Assembly: GCA_019236485.1 (NCBI GenBank)
Contig: JAFAIY010000185.1
Location: forward strand, 1-8,808
Direction of reading: 5' to 3'
Source of the DNA: Comamonas sp.
GTDB taxonomy: Bacteria; Pseudomonadota; Gammaproteobacteria; Burkholderiales; Burkholderiaceae_C
DNA length: 8,808 nt
Positions 1 to 6,602 of the stretch are shown here, piece after piece; position 1 is the stretch's first letter, and every line of letters starts with the position of its first letter. Position numbers and translations under genes: made by a program. The notes beneath the pieces were generated by a model. It saw nothing but the letters and a program-made list of their open reading frames with translations. It was not told the origin of the DNA and did not search any database.

Positions 1-1166
1 CCGCTGGCCGCAAACACAAAGCTGGGGCGGTGCAGCTTGTCCTTGATGCGCGAGGCCACGATGCCGACCACGCCTTCGTGGAAGTCGGGGTCGAACACGC
101 TGATGGCCGGCGGCGGCGTCATGCCGTCCTCGCACAGGCCCTCGGCCATGAGCAGCGCATGCTCGCGCATGCCGACCTCGATCTCGCGGCGTTCGCGGTT
201 GATGGAGTCCAGCATGCGCGCCAGATTGTCGGCGCGGCCCGCATCCTCTGTCGTCAGGCATTCGATGCCTATGGTCATGTCGGCCAGGCGGCCGGCCGCG
301 TTGATGCGCGGGCCTAAAGCGAAGCCGAAGTCGAAGGTGGTGGCCGCATCGAAGCGCCGGCCCGCAGCGTCGAACAGCGCGCGTATGCCGGGCTGCATCT
401 GGCCCTTGCGGATCTGCTTGAGGCCCAGGGCCACGAGGCGGCGGTTGTTGGCGTCGAGCTTGACCACATCGGCCACGGTGCCCAGGGCCACCAGCGGCAG
501 CAGGGTTTCCAGCCGTGGTTGGTTGTGGCGATCGAAGCGGCCGCGCGCGCGCAACTCGGTGCGCAAGGCCAGCAGCACATAGAACATCACGCCCACGCCG
601 GCCATGGACTTGCTCTCGAAGCCGCAGCCCGGCTGGTTGGGGTTGACGATGGCATCGGCCCGCGGCAGATGCTCGCCCGGCAGGTGGTGGTCGGTGACCA
701 GGACGGACAGGCCAAGCTCCTTGGCTACAGCCACTCCCTCGACGCTGGCAATACCATTGTCCACGGTGATCAGCATGTCGGCACCGGTCTCCTTGACGCG
801 GCGCGAGATGGGGGCGGTGAGGCCGTAGCCGTCGACCACGCGGTCGGGCACCAGGTAGTCGACATGGGCCGCGCCCAGCAGGCGCAGGCCGCGCAGGCCC
901 ACGGCACAGGCCGTGGCGCCGTCGCAGTCATAGTCGGCCACGATGCACAGGCGTTTTTGCTGCGCGATAGCATCGGCCAGCAACTGCACGGCGGTGTCTA
1001 TGCCGCGCAGGCCAGCGGGTGCGAGCAGCCGGGCCGGCGCCTCATCGAGCTCGTCGGGTGAGCACACGCCGCGCGCCGCATAGAGCTGGGCCAGCAGCGG
1101 ATGAATGCCGGCCTGCTGCAGGGCCGAGACGCTGTCGCCGGGAATATCGCGGGTAATGATTTTCAT
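1..1166 (-). CDS. recJ: RecJ single-stranded-DNA 5'-3' exonuclease, N-terminal part (C-terminus beyond window)
   Basis: RecJ degrades single-stranded DNA 5' to 3' in RecF-pathway recombination, mismatch repair and fork processing. The minus-strand frame is open from the ATG at 1166 to the window edge, about 388 residues of a protein usually near 570. It begins MKIITRDIPGDS. DHH-superfamily metal motifs are all present: D78-Y-D-C-D-G (motif I), the VDNGI aspartate at D136, and D159-H-H (motif III), matching the known active-site spacing of E. coli RecJ. Further in are the family segments GPRINAAGR and, near the window edge, GVVGIVASRIK. The gene follows the RpfE-like gene on the same strand after an 82-nt gap. 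There is no strong Shine-Dalgarno, only GGGGCGG about 10 nt upstream. The N-terminal half looks intact; truncation is only by the window border. Confidence 0.96.
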   Translation of the reverse strand, partial: MKIITRDIPGDSVSALQQAGIHPLLAQLYAARGVCSPDELDEAPARLLAPAGLRGIDTAVQLLADAIAQQKRLCIVADYDCDGATACAVGLRGLRLLGAAHVDYLVPDRVVDGYGLTAPISRRVKETGADMLITVDNGIASVEGVAVAKELGLSVLVTDHHLPGEHLPRADAIVNPNQPGCGFESKSMAGVGVMFYVLLALRTELRARGRFDRHNQPRLETLLPLVALGTVADVVKLDANNRRLVALGLKQIRKGQMQPGIRALFDAAGRRFDAATTFDFGFALGPRINAAGRLADMTIGIECLTTEDAGRADNLARMLDSINRERREIEVGMREHALLMAEGLCEDGMTPPPAISVFDPDFHEGVVGIVASRIKDKLHRPSFVFAAS

Positions 1167-1194
1167 CGCCGGGCCGCCCCAAGATGAAAATGCG

Positions 1195-1209
1195 GCCCCA
1201 TCGGGGGGC
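1195..1209 (-). other. GC-rich hairpin in the recJ leader
   Basis: On the minus strand GCCCC and GGGGC flank a short CCGAT loop, a 5-bp stem between the RpfE-like stop codon and the recJ ATG. No T-tract follows, so it is not a classical terminator. The surrounding 1167-1248 leader is markedly G/C-blocky (runs of C6 and GGGGCGGCCC) and reads like a GC-rich intergenic repeat rather than ordinary leader. Its role is unknown; it could modulate read-through into recJ. Confidence 0.35.
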
Positions 1210-1248
1210 AGCGGACTACGCGGGGCGAGAAAGCGTGGGGGGTATTTT

Positions 1249-2220
1249 TCATAGCATCTCCCGCAGATCAGGCAAGCGCTTGGGGCTGAAAAGGCTTTTA
1301 AGTTTGTCCATGAAGCCACGCGATGCATGCGTCCATTGCACGGCATTGCGTTCGCCGCAGAGCGTGAGTGTGACGGGCTCGCCGCGGGCAGCGCGCTGCT
1401 GCAGCCCGGCGATCAGGCCGGCGTCGAGCTGCTGCCAGGCCTGGCGCCAGCCCTGAACATCGCCTTGCAGCGCGGGGCGGCTCAGGTCACCGATGCATAT
1501 GGCCTGCGGCGCCGCAGCGGGCAGGCTTGGCAGGCTGCCCGTGCCATGCACCCAGAAGGAGTTGATGGGGGGCAGGCCGCGCTCGCTGCGCCGGTCGTTG
1601 AAGACATGGGTGTAGAGCAGCATCTGCAGCTCGGTCTGCAGGCGCTGGATGACGGCGCCCTGGATCGGGTCGGGAAACCAGGGGCGCACATCGCGTCCCA
1701 GGGCCCGGTCCATGGAGGCCGTGGCCAGGTTCTCGAAAGCCGCGCCGCGCGCCAGCCAGGTGTCGGGGCGAAGGTATTCGAGCGTGATGCCGTCGTCGCT
1801 GAACCAGGGCTGGATCAAGGCCAGCAGCTGGCGCGATTCGTCCTCGCTCAGCGGCGTGCTGGCCGGGTCGGTCTGGTGGACCTGATCGGGCGTGATATGC
1901 CAGTGGCATGGCGTGATGAAGGCACAGGCCTGTGCCGTTTCGCGCGCGGCCAGTGCGGCCCAGGGAATCAGGCCCGCGGCATCGGGCAGCTGCATGGCGC
2001 CGGCCAGCACGCGTTCGTGAGGGGGAGAGAAATCCAGTTCGCTGCCCTGCACCACGGTGCTGGGCGCAAGCATGGCCAGCAGGGCTTGCAGATGGGGCAG
2101 GTTCAGCCCGTCCCAGGCCTTGGCCGCATCGGCGGGACCGTCGGCATAGGCAACAATGATTTCGGAAGCGCCTGCGGCCAGGGCTTGGGCGGCAGGGTGC
2201 AAAGGCGCGGTCAAAGACAT
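1249..2220 (-). CDS. RpfE-like protein (often annotated 'phosphoglycerate mutase'), conserved neighbour of recJ
   Basis: A 323-residue protein that I recognise as the family labelled 'RpfE' in Xanthomonas and 'phosphoglycerate mutase' in Burkholderiales; its biochemical role is not established. Family landmarks are CHW at 105-107 followed by HITPDQV, the WFSDDG segment around 139-144, QTELQMLLYTH at 195-205 and NSFWVHGTG at 220-228. No signal peptide or membrane helix is seen, so it is probably cytoplasmic. The N-terminus shows no clear nucleophile or metal-ligand pattern of active cofactor-independent mutases, so the enzyme label is doubtful. The C-terminal 20 residues are Lys/Arg-rich. It sits just upstream of recJ on the same strand, the pairing also known from the Xanthomonas rpf region. 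The ATG at 2220 is the first in-frame start after the sulfatase and lacks an obvious ribosome binding site. Confidence 0.8.
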   Translation of the reverse strand: MSLTAPLHPAAQALAAGASEIIVAYADGPADAAKAWDGLNLPHLQALLAMLAPSTVVQGSELDFSPPHERVLAGAMQLPDAAGLIPWAALAARETAQACAFITPCHWHITPDQVHQTDPASTPLSEDESRQLLALIQPWFSDDGITLEYLRPDTWLARGAAFENLATASMDRALGRDVRPWFPDPIQGAVIQRLQTELQMLLYTHVFNDRRSERGLPPINSFWVHGTGSLPSLPAAAPQAICIGDLSRPALQGDVQGWRQAWQQLDAGLIAGLQQRAARGEPVTLTLCGERNAVQWTHASRGFMDKLKSLFSPKRLPDLREML

Positions 2221-2247
2221 GGGCGCTATTGTCGTGCATGGCCGTCG

Positions 2248-2265
2248 GCCGGGCTGCTGCCCGGC
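2248..2265 (-). other. Intercistronic hairpin after the sulfatase stop codon
   Basis: Minus strand: GCCGGGC-AGCA-GCCCGGC, a perfect 7-bp GC stem with a 4-nt loop, starting 6 nt after the sulfatase TGA. No U-run follows, so full intrinsic termination is unlikely. It may protect the upstream mRNA 3' end or partly reduce read-through into the RpfE-like gene. It shares loop size, stem length and the preceding ACAAGCC with the hairpin at 3629-3646. Confidence 0.6.
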
Positions 2266-2271
2266 GGCTTG

Positions 2272-3597
2272 TCACCTCGCGGGCATGTTCTTTAGCGTGT
2301 AGACCAGGCTGTAGCTGGCGTCGTTCGCAATCGCCGGCATGCTGGCGTTCCAGGCTTCCCAGTCGGCGCGCATGCGTTGCAGCCGCTCGGGTTCCTGTGT
2401 CGCCAGATTGGCGCGCTCGCGCTCGTCCCGGGCCAGGTTGAACAGGTATTCATTGCCCTCGACCTGCAGATATTTCCACTCGCCCACGCGCAGCGCGCGC
2501 TGGCCGCGGTAGAGCATGCGCCAGTACAGCGGGCGGGAGAACTCCGCGCCTTCACCCTGCAGGACCGGGAGGATGGAGATGCCGTCCAGCGGATGGCCGG
2601 GATCGGCGGCCACGCCCGCGGCATCGAGAACCGTGGCCGACCAGTCCATGCTCATGCATTGCTGGCTGCTGCTGCGGCCCGCGTCTATCACGGCGGGCCA
2701 GTGTGCGATCCAGGGCACGCGGATGCCGCCTTCGGTCAGGTCCATCTTGCCGCCCACCAGCGGCCAGCTGTCCGAGAAGCGCTCGCCGCCGTTGTCGCTG
2801 GTGAAGACGATCAGCGTGTTGTCGAGCTGGCCGTTGCTGCGCAGCGCCTCGACGATCCAGCCTATGCCTTCGTCCATGTGGTGGATCATGCGGCGGTACT
2901 GGTGGATGTTGCCGCCGGCCAGATGGGTGATGCCCGCGCCCAGTTGTTCGGCGGTTTCGCGGTCGTCGCGGGTCTCCCAGGGCCAGTGCGGCGCCGTGTA
3001 GTGCAGGCTCAGAAAGAACGGCGCCTCGCCCGCGCTCATGCGGTTGACGAAGTCCACGCTGCGCTGCGACAACAGATCGGTGAGATAGCCTTCGTCGTGG
3101 TGTTCCTCCTCGCCCACCCACAGGTCGTGCTGGCCGGCCGAGCTCAGATGGGTGAAATAGTCCACGCCGCCCGACATGGGGCCGAAGTACTCCTCATAGC
3201 CCGAGCGCAGCGGGCCGAAGTGGGGCGGGTAGCCCAGATGCCATTTGCCTATCAGCGCCGTGCGGTAGCCCGCCTTCTTGAGCAGCGAAGCCACGGTGGG
3301 AATCTCGGGCGGCAGGCCCAGCTTGGCGCCCAGCGGCGTACCGCGGGTCTTGCTGTTGATGGGCTCCTCGGCGGCGCCGCGCAGCCGGTATTGGTAGCGC
3401 GCCGTGGCCAGGGCGAAGCGCGTGGGCGAGCACACGGGAGAGTTGGCATAGCCCTGAGTGAGCTTGAGGCCGTTTTTCGCCAGCGAGTCGAGCACCGGCG
3501 AGACGGGGCCGAAGTCCGCATCGCGGCCGCCGTAGCAGCCCAGGTCGGCATAGCCCAGGTCGTCGGCCACGATGAAGATGATGTTGGGGCGGGTCAT
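2272..3597 (-). CDS. Formylglycine-dependent sulfatase (arylsulfatase family), no signal peptide
   Basis: A 441-residue type I sulfatase that should hydrolyse a sulfate ester, probably an aryl or alkyl sulfate. The metal-binding pair is D12-D13 in IFIVADDLGYADLG. The formylglycine motif is C56-S-P-T-R60, followed by FALATAR. K118 and H120 lie in GKWHLG, H204 in the TAPHWPW segment, D268-N269 in SDNGG and K284 in GGKMDLTEGG; together these are the family's active-site set. The N-terminus starts directly on the first strand, with no signal peptide, so the enzyme is predicted cytoplasmic and would act on an imported ester. The usual TGR at the end of the signature is TAR (A66). It lies 54 nt after the Bug binding-protein gene on the same strand. 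The ATG at 3597 matches the family N-terminus, although no good Shine-Dalgarno is visible. The substrate cannot be read from sequence. Confidence 0.93.
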   Translation of the reverse strand: MTRPNIIFIVADDLGYADLGCYGGRDADFGPVSPVLDSLAKNGLKLTQGYANSPVCSPTRFALATARYQYRLRGAAEEPINSKTRGTPLGAKLGLPPEIPTVASLLKKAGYRTALIGKWHLGYPPHFGPLRSGYEEYFGPMSGGVDYFTHLSSAGQHDLWVGEEEHHDEGYLTDLLSQRSVDFVNRMSAGEAPFFLSLHYTAPHWPWETRDDRETAEQLGAGITHLAGGNIHQYRRMIHHMDEGIGWIVEALRSNGQLDNTLIVFTSDNGGERFSDSWPLVGGKMDLTEGGIRVPWIAHWPAVIDAGRSSSQQCMSMDWSATVLDAAGVAADPGHPLDGISILPVLQGEGAEFSRPLYWRMLYRGQRALRVGEWKYLQVEGNEYLFNLARDERERANLATQEPERLQRMRADWEAWNASMPAIANDASYSLVYTLKNMPAR

Positions 3598-3628
3598 GGA
3601 AAGCGGGTCGTTGTTATGCGTAGAGAGG

Positions 3629-3646
3629 CCGGGGCGCAGGCCCCGG
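3629..3646 (-). other. Intercistronic hairpin after the Bug-gene stop codon
   Basis: Minus strand: CCGGGGC-CTGC-GCCCCGG, a perfect 7-bp stem with a 4-nt loop, 5 nt after the TAA of the solute-binding-protein gene. It is followed by CCTCTC rather than a U-tract. Binding-protein genes in transport operons often carry such hairpins, which stabilise the highly expressed first message and lower downstream expression; that role here is inferred. Confidence 0.6.
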
Positions 3647-3651
3647 GCTTG

Positions 3652-4647
3652 TTAGTCCATCTTCATGCCGGTGGCCTGGATCACGGCCTTGTAGCGGCTG
3701 GCCGTGCTTTGCAGACGCTTGGCGGCCGCCTCGCCGGTCAGGCCTTCGTAGGCCAGATCGTTGGTGCGCATGCGCTCGCGCAGCTGCGGGTCCTTCATGG
3801 CCTGCTCCAGGGCGGCCTGGATCTTCTGCACCAGGGGCTCGGGCATGGCGGCCGGGACCCAGAGCACAAACAGCACTTCCTGCTCGAGGTTTTTGTGGCC
3901 GAGTTCGGCCACGGTGGGCACGCCGGGCACCAGCGGGTTGCGCTTGGCCGTGGTCACGGCCAGCGGCACGACCTTGCCCGCGCTGACCTGGCCCAGCATG
4001 GCCGAGGAGCTGATGATGCCGCCGTCCACCTCGCCGGCCAGAATGGCGGTGCTGGCCGGTGCATTGCCCTTGTAGGGCACATGGCTGACCTTGGCGCCGG
4101 TTTCGCTGCCCAGGATGGCCGAGGCCAGATGGCCGGGCGTGCCGTAGCCGGCCGAGCTGAGCGTGAGGTCGTCCTTCTGGCCGCGCTCCAGGAACTGGCC
4201 CAGGGTCTTGATGCCGGTCCTGGGATTGACGGCCACCATCATGCCTTGTGAGGCGATCAGCATCACGGGACGCAGATCGCTGTTCTTGAACGGCATGCTC
4301 TTGTAGATAAAGGGGTTGACGGTGAGAGTGGTGTCTATGCCTATCAGCAGCGTGTAGCCGTCTGCGGCGGCCTTGGCCGCGTTGTCCGAGCCGATATTGC
4401 CGCCCGCGCCGGGGCGGTTGTCCACCACGAAAGCCTGCTTGGTTTCGCGCTGCAGCAGCTCGGCTACGCTGCGCGCCAGGATGTCGGCGGCGCCGGCGGG
4501 CGCGAAGGGCACGATCACGCGCACGGGTTTGCTGGGCCAACTGGCCGCCGGCTCGGACTGGGCATGGCCGGCAGAGGCCGCACAGCCCAGCAGCAGGCTC
4601 AGGCTGGCCTGGAGAAGACGGCGGCGAACTGCGATCGGATGGGGCAT
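3652..4647 (-). CDS. Bug-family (TTT-type) periplasmic solute-binding protein
   Basis: A 331-residue tripartite tricarboxylate transporter receptor-like protein. It has an export signal: basic VRRRLLQ at 7-13, a hydrophobic core to about A24, then AGHA-Q with likely cleavage after A29. The RRR-LLQ start is Tat-like, and C22 in LLLGC is a weak lipobox alternative. The mature part opens with the family block WPSKPVRVIVPFAPAGAAD, then VVDNRPGAGGNIG and ADGYTLLIG, all Bug hallmarks; D55 of the AGAAD loop is expected to contact the ligand. Bug proteins mostly bind carboxylates. No TctA/TctB membrane partners are present in this window, as is common for Betaproteobacterial Bug genes. I chose the ATG at 4647 rather than a frame-open start at 4752, because it begins at the signal peptide and has AGAGAG upstream. 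It is first in the run before the sulfatase and divergent from a MarR gene. Confidence 0.94.
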   Translation of the reverse strand: MPHPIAVRRRLLQASLSLLLGCAASAGHAQSEPAASWPSKPVRVIVPFAPAGAADILARSVAELLQRETKQAFVVDNRPGAGGNIGSDNAAKAAADGYTLLIGIDTTLTVNPFIYKSMPFKNSDLRPVMLIASQGMMVAVNPRTGIKTLGQFLERGQKDDLTLSSAGYGTPGHLASAILGSETGAKVSHVPYKGNAPASTAILAGEVDGGIISSSAMLGQVSAGKVVPLAVTTAKRNPLVPGVPTVAELGHKNLEQEVLFVLWVPAAMPEPLVQKIQAALEQAMKDPQLRERMRTNDLAYEGLTGEAAAKRLQSTASRYKAVIQATGMKMD

Positions 4648-4774
4648 GGCATCACTCTCTGGTTTGCGGAAACCGCGGGGCTTTGTGAGAATCCCGGCTG
4701 ATTTCCCTTGTCTCTGTTGGTGGAGCTGCGACTGTAGGAGTCGGCCCCACAATTGATCTAATCAACTGATTTCC
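4648..4774. promoter_or_regulatory. Divergent promoter region between Bug gene and MarR gene
   Basis: This 127-bp gap must drive both divergent genes. It contains overlapping half-sites at 4753-4770, a second dyad CGACT-GTAGG-AGTCG at 4729-4743, and a 9-bp direct repeat CTGATTTCC at 4698-4706 and 4766-4774. A plus-strand -10-like TCTAAT lies at 4757-4762 without a convincing -35. For the Bug direction only a weak TACAGT around 4729-4734 is visible. No coding content is seen. Confidence 0.6.
4753..4770. promoter_or_regulatory. Probable MarR operator (overlapping TGAT/ATCA half-sites)
   Basis: The sequence TTGATCTAATCAACTGAT holds a perfect TTGAT-CTA-ATCAA inverted repeat plus an overlapping ATCA-AC-TGAT repeat, giving three alternating half-sites. 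It ends 4 bp before the MarR GTG start and covers the -10-like TCTAAT, the placement expected for an autorepressor. AT-rich short inverted repeats between a MarR gene and its divergent target are typical operators. Binding by this particular MarR is inferred. Confidence 0.55.
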
Positions 4775-5281
4775 GTGAATACCCGAGAGCCGACCTCCAT
4801 CCACCAGATGCTGCTGTTTCGCATCAACCGCTTCTTCGGCGTGGCGGGCGGCGTGGCCATGCGCATGTGCGAGGCCCGCTTCGGCCTCACGCGCCGCGAG
4901 TGGGGGGTGATGGCGACCGTGGCCACCCATGAGGGGCTGCTGTCCTCGGAGCTGGCGGAAAAGGCGCAGCTGGACCGGGCCCGCACTTCGCGCGCACTCA
5001 GCGGGCTGGAGGGCAAGGGCTGGGTGCTGCGCCGGCCGCTGGAAGGGGACCGGCGGCGCGTGGCCATCCATCTCACCGAGGAAGGGCGGCGCATGTACGC
5101 GCTCATCCTGCCCGAGATGGCCCGCATTCATGCCGACCTCGTTTCCGCGCTCAGCGACGAGGAACTGGCGCTGTTCGACGGCCTGCTGGCCAAGCTGCAG
5201 GCCCATGCGGCGACGCTGGAACAGCAGCAGCGCTATGCCGATCTGCCGCGCATAGGCCGCAGCAAGCGCACGGGCCGCTAG
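4775..5281 (+). CDS. MarR-family transcriptional regulator
   Basis: A 168-residue winged-helix regulator, predicted to bind DNA as a dimer and to release it on binding a small, often aromatic or phenolic, ligand. The dimerisation N-terminus (about 8-38) is followed by REWGVMATVATHEG (41-54), SSELAEKAQL (57-66), the recognition helix around DRARTSRALSGLEGKG (67-82) and the wing RRPLEGDRRRVAIHLTEEG (86-104), which carries the diagnostic D-R-R-R. The C-terminal helices (about 108-150) complete the dimer interface; the tail is basic. One cysteine (C32) is present, so no obvious OhrR-type thiol pair. The start is GTG at 4775, with no clear Shine-Dalgarno; a short leader from the -10 at 4757 is possible. 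Its divergent position implies control of the Bug-sulfatase run and itself. Confidence 0.92.
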   Translation: MNTREPTSIHQMLLFRINRFFGVAGGVAMRMCEARFGLTRREWGVMATVATHEGLLSSELAEKAQLDRARTSRALSGLEGKGWVLRRPLEGDRRRVAIHLTEEGRRMYALILPEMARIHADLVSALSDEELALFDGLLAKLQAHAATLEQQQRYADLPRIGRSKRTGR

Positions 5282-5316
5282 GGCGAAAAGCCCCGTAAGA
5301 CTGGCGCCGCCGGCAA

Positions 5317-5334
5317 GGCATTGCGCGCAATGCC
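5317..5334. repeat. 18-bp perfect palindrome upstream of lolC
   Basis: GGCATTGCGCGCAATGCC reads identically on both strands and sits 14 bp before the lolC ATG, in the 67-bp gap after the MarR gene. It has no loop spacer, which suits a DNA-binding site better than an RNA hairpin. CAATGC recurs immediately downstream at 5336-5341, and a weak -10-like CACAAT overlaps its edge (5334-5339). Function is unknown. Confidence 0.6.
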
Positions 5335-5348
5335 ACAATGCGGGCAAC

Positions 5349-6602
5349 ATGCAATTCCCCTACGAACTGGCCGTGGGCTGGCGCTATACCCGGGCGGGGC
5401 GCGCCACACGCCGCAACGGCTTCATCTCCTTTATCTCCGGTGTCTCCATGCTCGGCATTGCGCTGGGCGTGGCGGCCTTGATCATCGTGCTGAGCGTGAT
5501 GAACGGCTTCCAGAAGGAAGTGCGCGACCGCATGCTCAGCGTGGTATCCCATGTGGAGATCTTTGCGCCGCAGGGCGCGCCGCTGCCCGATGTGGAGCGC
5601 ACCATGCGCGAGGCGCGCTCCAACCCCGAGGTGATCGGCGCTGCGCCTTTTGTCTCGGCCCAAGCCTTGCTGGCGCGCGGCGAGGACATGAAGGGCGCGC
5701 TGGTACGCGGCATCGATCCGGCGCGTGAGGGCGAGGTCACGGATCTGGCGGCCACCAGCGGCGAGGTGCTCAAGCGCCTGGTCCCCGGCGAATTCAAGGT
5801 GGTGCTGGGCATAGAGCTGGCCCGCTCCCTGGGCGTGGGCGCAGGCGATGTGATCACGCTGATCGCGCCCAGTGGGCAGGTCACGCCCGCCGGCGTGCTG
5901 CCGCGCATGAAGCAGATGACGGTGGCGGGAACCTTCGACTCCGGCCACTACGAGTACGACTCGGCCCTGGTGATGATGCATTACGAGGATGCGCAGCGCA
6001 TCTTCCGCCTCGAAGGGCCGACCGGCATCCGCCTCAAGCTCAAGGACCTGCACGAAGCGCCGCGCGTGGCCCACGAGCTGGCCAATACCTTGACGGACCG
6101 CCTCTTCATCCGCGACTGGACCCAGCAAAACAAGACCTGGTTTGCGGCCGTGCAGCTGGAAAAACGCATGATGTTCATCATCCTCACGCTGATCGTGGCG
6201 GTGGCGGCCTTCAATCTGGTGTCCACGCTGGTGATGAGCGTGCAGGACAAGCGCGCCGATATCGCCATCCTGCGCACCCTGGGCGCTTCGCCCTCGTCCA
6301 TCATGGGCATCTTCATGGTGCAGGGCGCCATGGTCGGCGTGATAGGCACGCTGGCCGGCCTGGCGCTCGGCCTGGCGATCGCCTTCAATATCGACGTGAT
6401 CGTGCCCGCCATCGAGCAGCTGCTGCACGCGCATTTCCTGCCCAAGGACATCTATCTGATCAGCAAGATGCCCAGCGAGCCGCAAAGCAGCGACATCGTG
6501 CCTATCGCCGTCATCTCCCTGATTCTTTCCTTTGTGGCCACGATCTACCCCAGCTGGCGTGCCAGCCGCGTCAACCCTGCGGAGGCACTGCGTTATGAAT
6601 GA
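5349..6602 (+). CDS. lolC: Lipoprotein-releasing ABC transporter permease, LolC/LolE (LolF-like) type
   Basis: A 417-residue inner-membrane subunit of the Lol complex, which extracts outer-membrane lipoproteins and hands them to LolA. Topology fits the family: TM1 about 28-52 ([18 protein letters not shown]), a large periplasmic domain about 53-270, TM2 about 273-298, TM3 about 316-347 and TM4 about 382-402. The segment [14 protein letters not shown] (177-190), followed by [13 protein letters not shown], corresponds to the periplasmic hook region used to recruit LolA. The cytoplasmic [15 protein letters not shown] (300-314) is the coupling helix, and the C-terminus [18 protein letters not shown] is typical. 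Only one permease gene precedes lolD and none follows, which suggests a homodimeric LolF-type partner. The ATG at 5349 matches family N-termini; no strong ribosome binding site is visible. It overlaps lolD by 8 nt. Confidence 0.95.
   Translation: MQFPYELAVGWRYTRAGRATRRNGFISFISGVSMLGIALGVAALIIVLSVMNGFQKEVRDRMLSVVSHVEIFAPQGAPLPDVERTMREARSNPEVIGAAPFVSAQALLARGEDMKGALVRGIDPAREGEVTDLAATSGEVLKRLVPGEFKVVLGIELARSLGVGAGDVITLIAPSGQVTPAGVLPRMKQMTVAGTFDSGHYEYDSALVMMHYEDAQRIFRLEGPTGIRLKLKDLHEAPRVAHELANTLTDRLFIRDWTQQNKTWFAAVQLEKRMMFIILTLIVAVAAFNLVSTLVMSVQDKRADIAILRTLGASPSSIMGIFMVQGAMVGVIGTLAGLALGLAIAFNIDVIVPAIEQLLHAHFLPKDIYLISKMPSEPQSSDIVPIAVISLILSFVATIYPSWRASRVNPAEALRYE

Noticed and set aside
1327..2295. 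A 322-codon plus-strand open frame opposite the RpfE-like gene
   Set aside because: It is composed of Gly, Gln, Ala and Arg with no fold signature, while the opposite strand carries clear family motifs.
2377..4251. A 624-codon open frame on the plus strand, antisense to the sulfatase and Bug genes
   Set aside because: Its translation is low-complexity Ala/Gly/His/Arg/Gln-rich with no domain motif, and it crosses two well-supported minus-strand genes. Such long antisense frames are expected from GC-rich codon bias.
4648..4752. A 35-residue N-terminal extension of the Bug protein from a start at 4752
   Set aside because: It would place a non-signal sequence before an evident signal peptide and run through the operator region. 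The ATG at 4647 fits the family.
5282..5295. A terminator after the MarR gene (GGGC-GAAAA-GCCC)
   Set aside because: It is a 4-bp stem followed by GTAAGA with no T-run. It could be a small hairpin but cannot be supported as a terminator.
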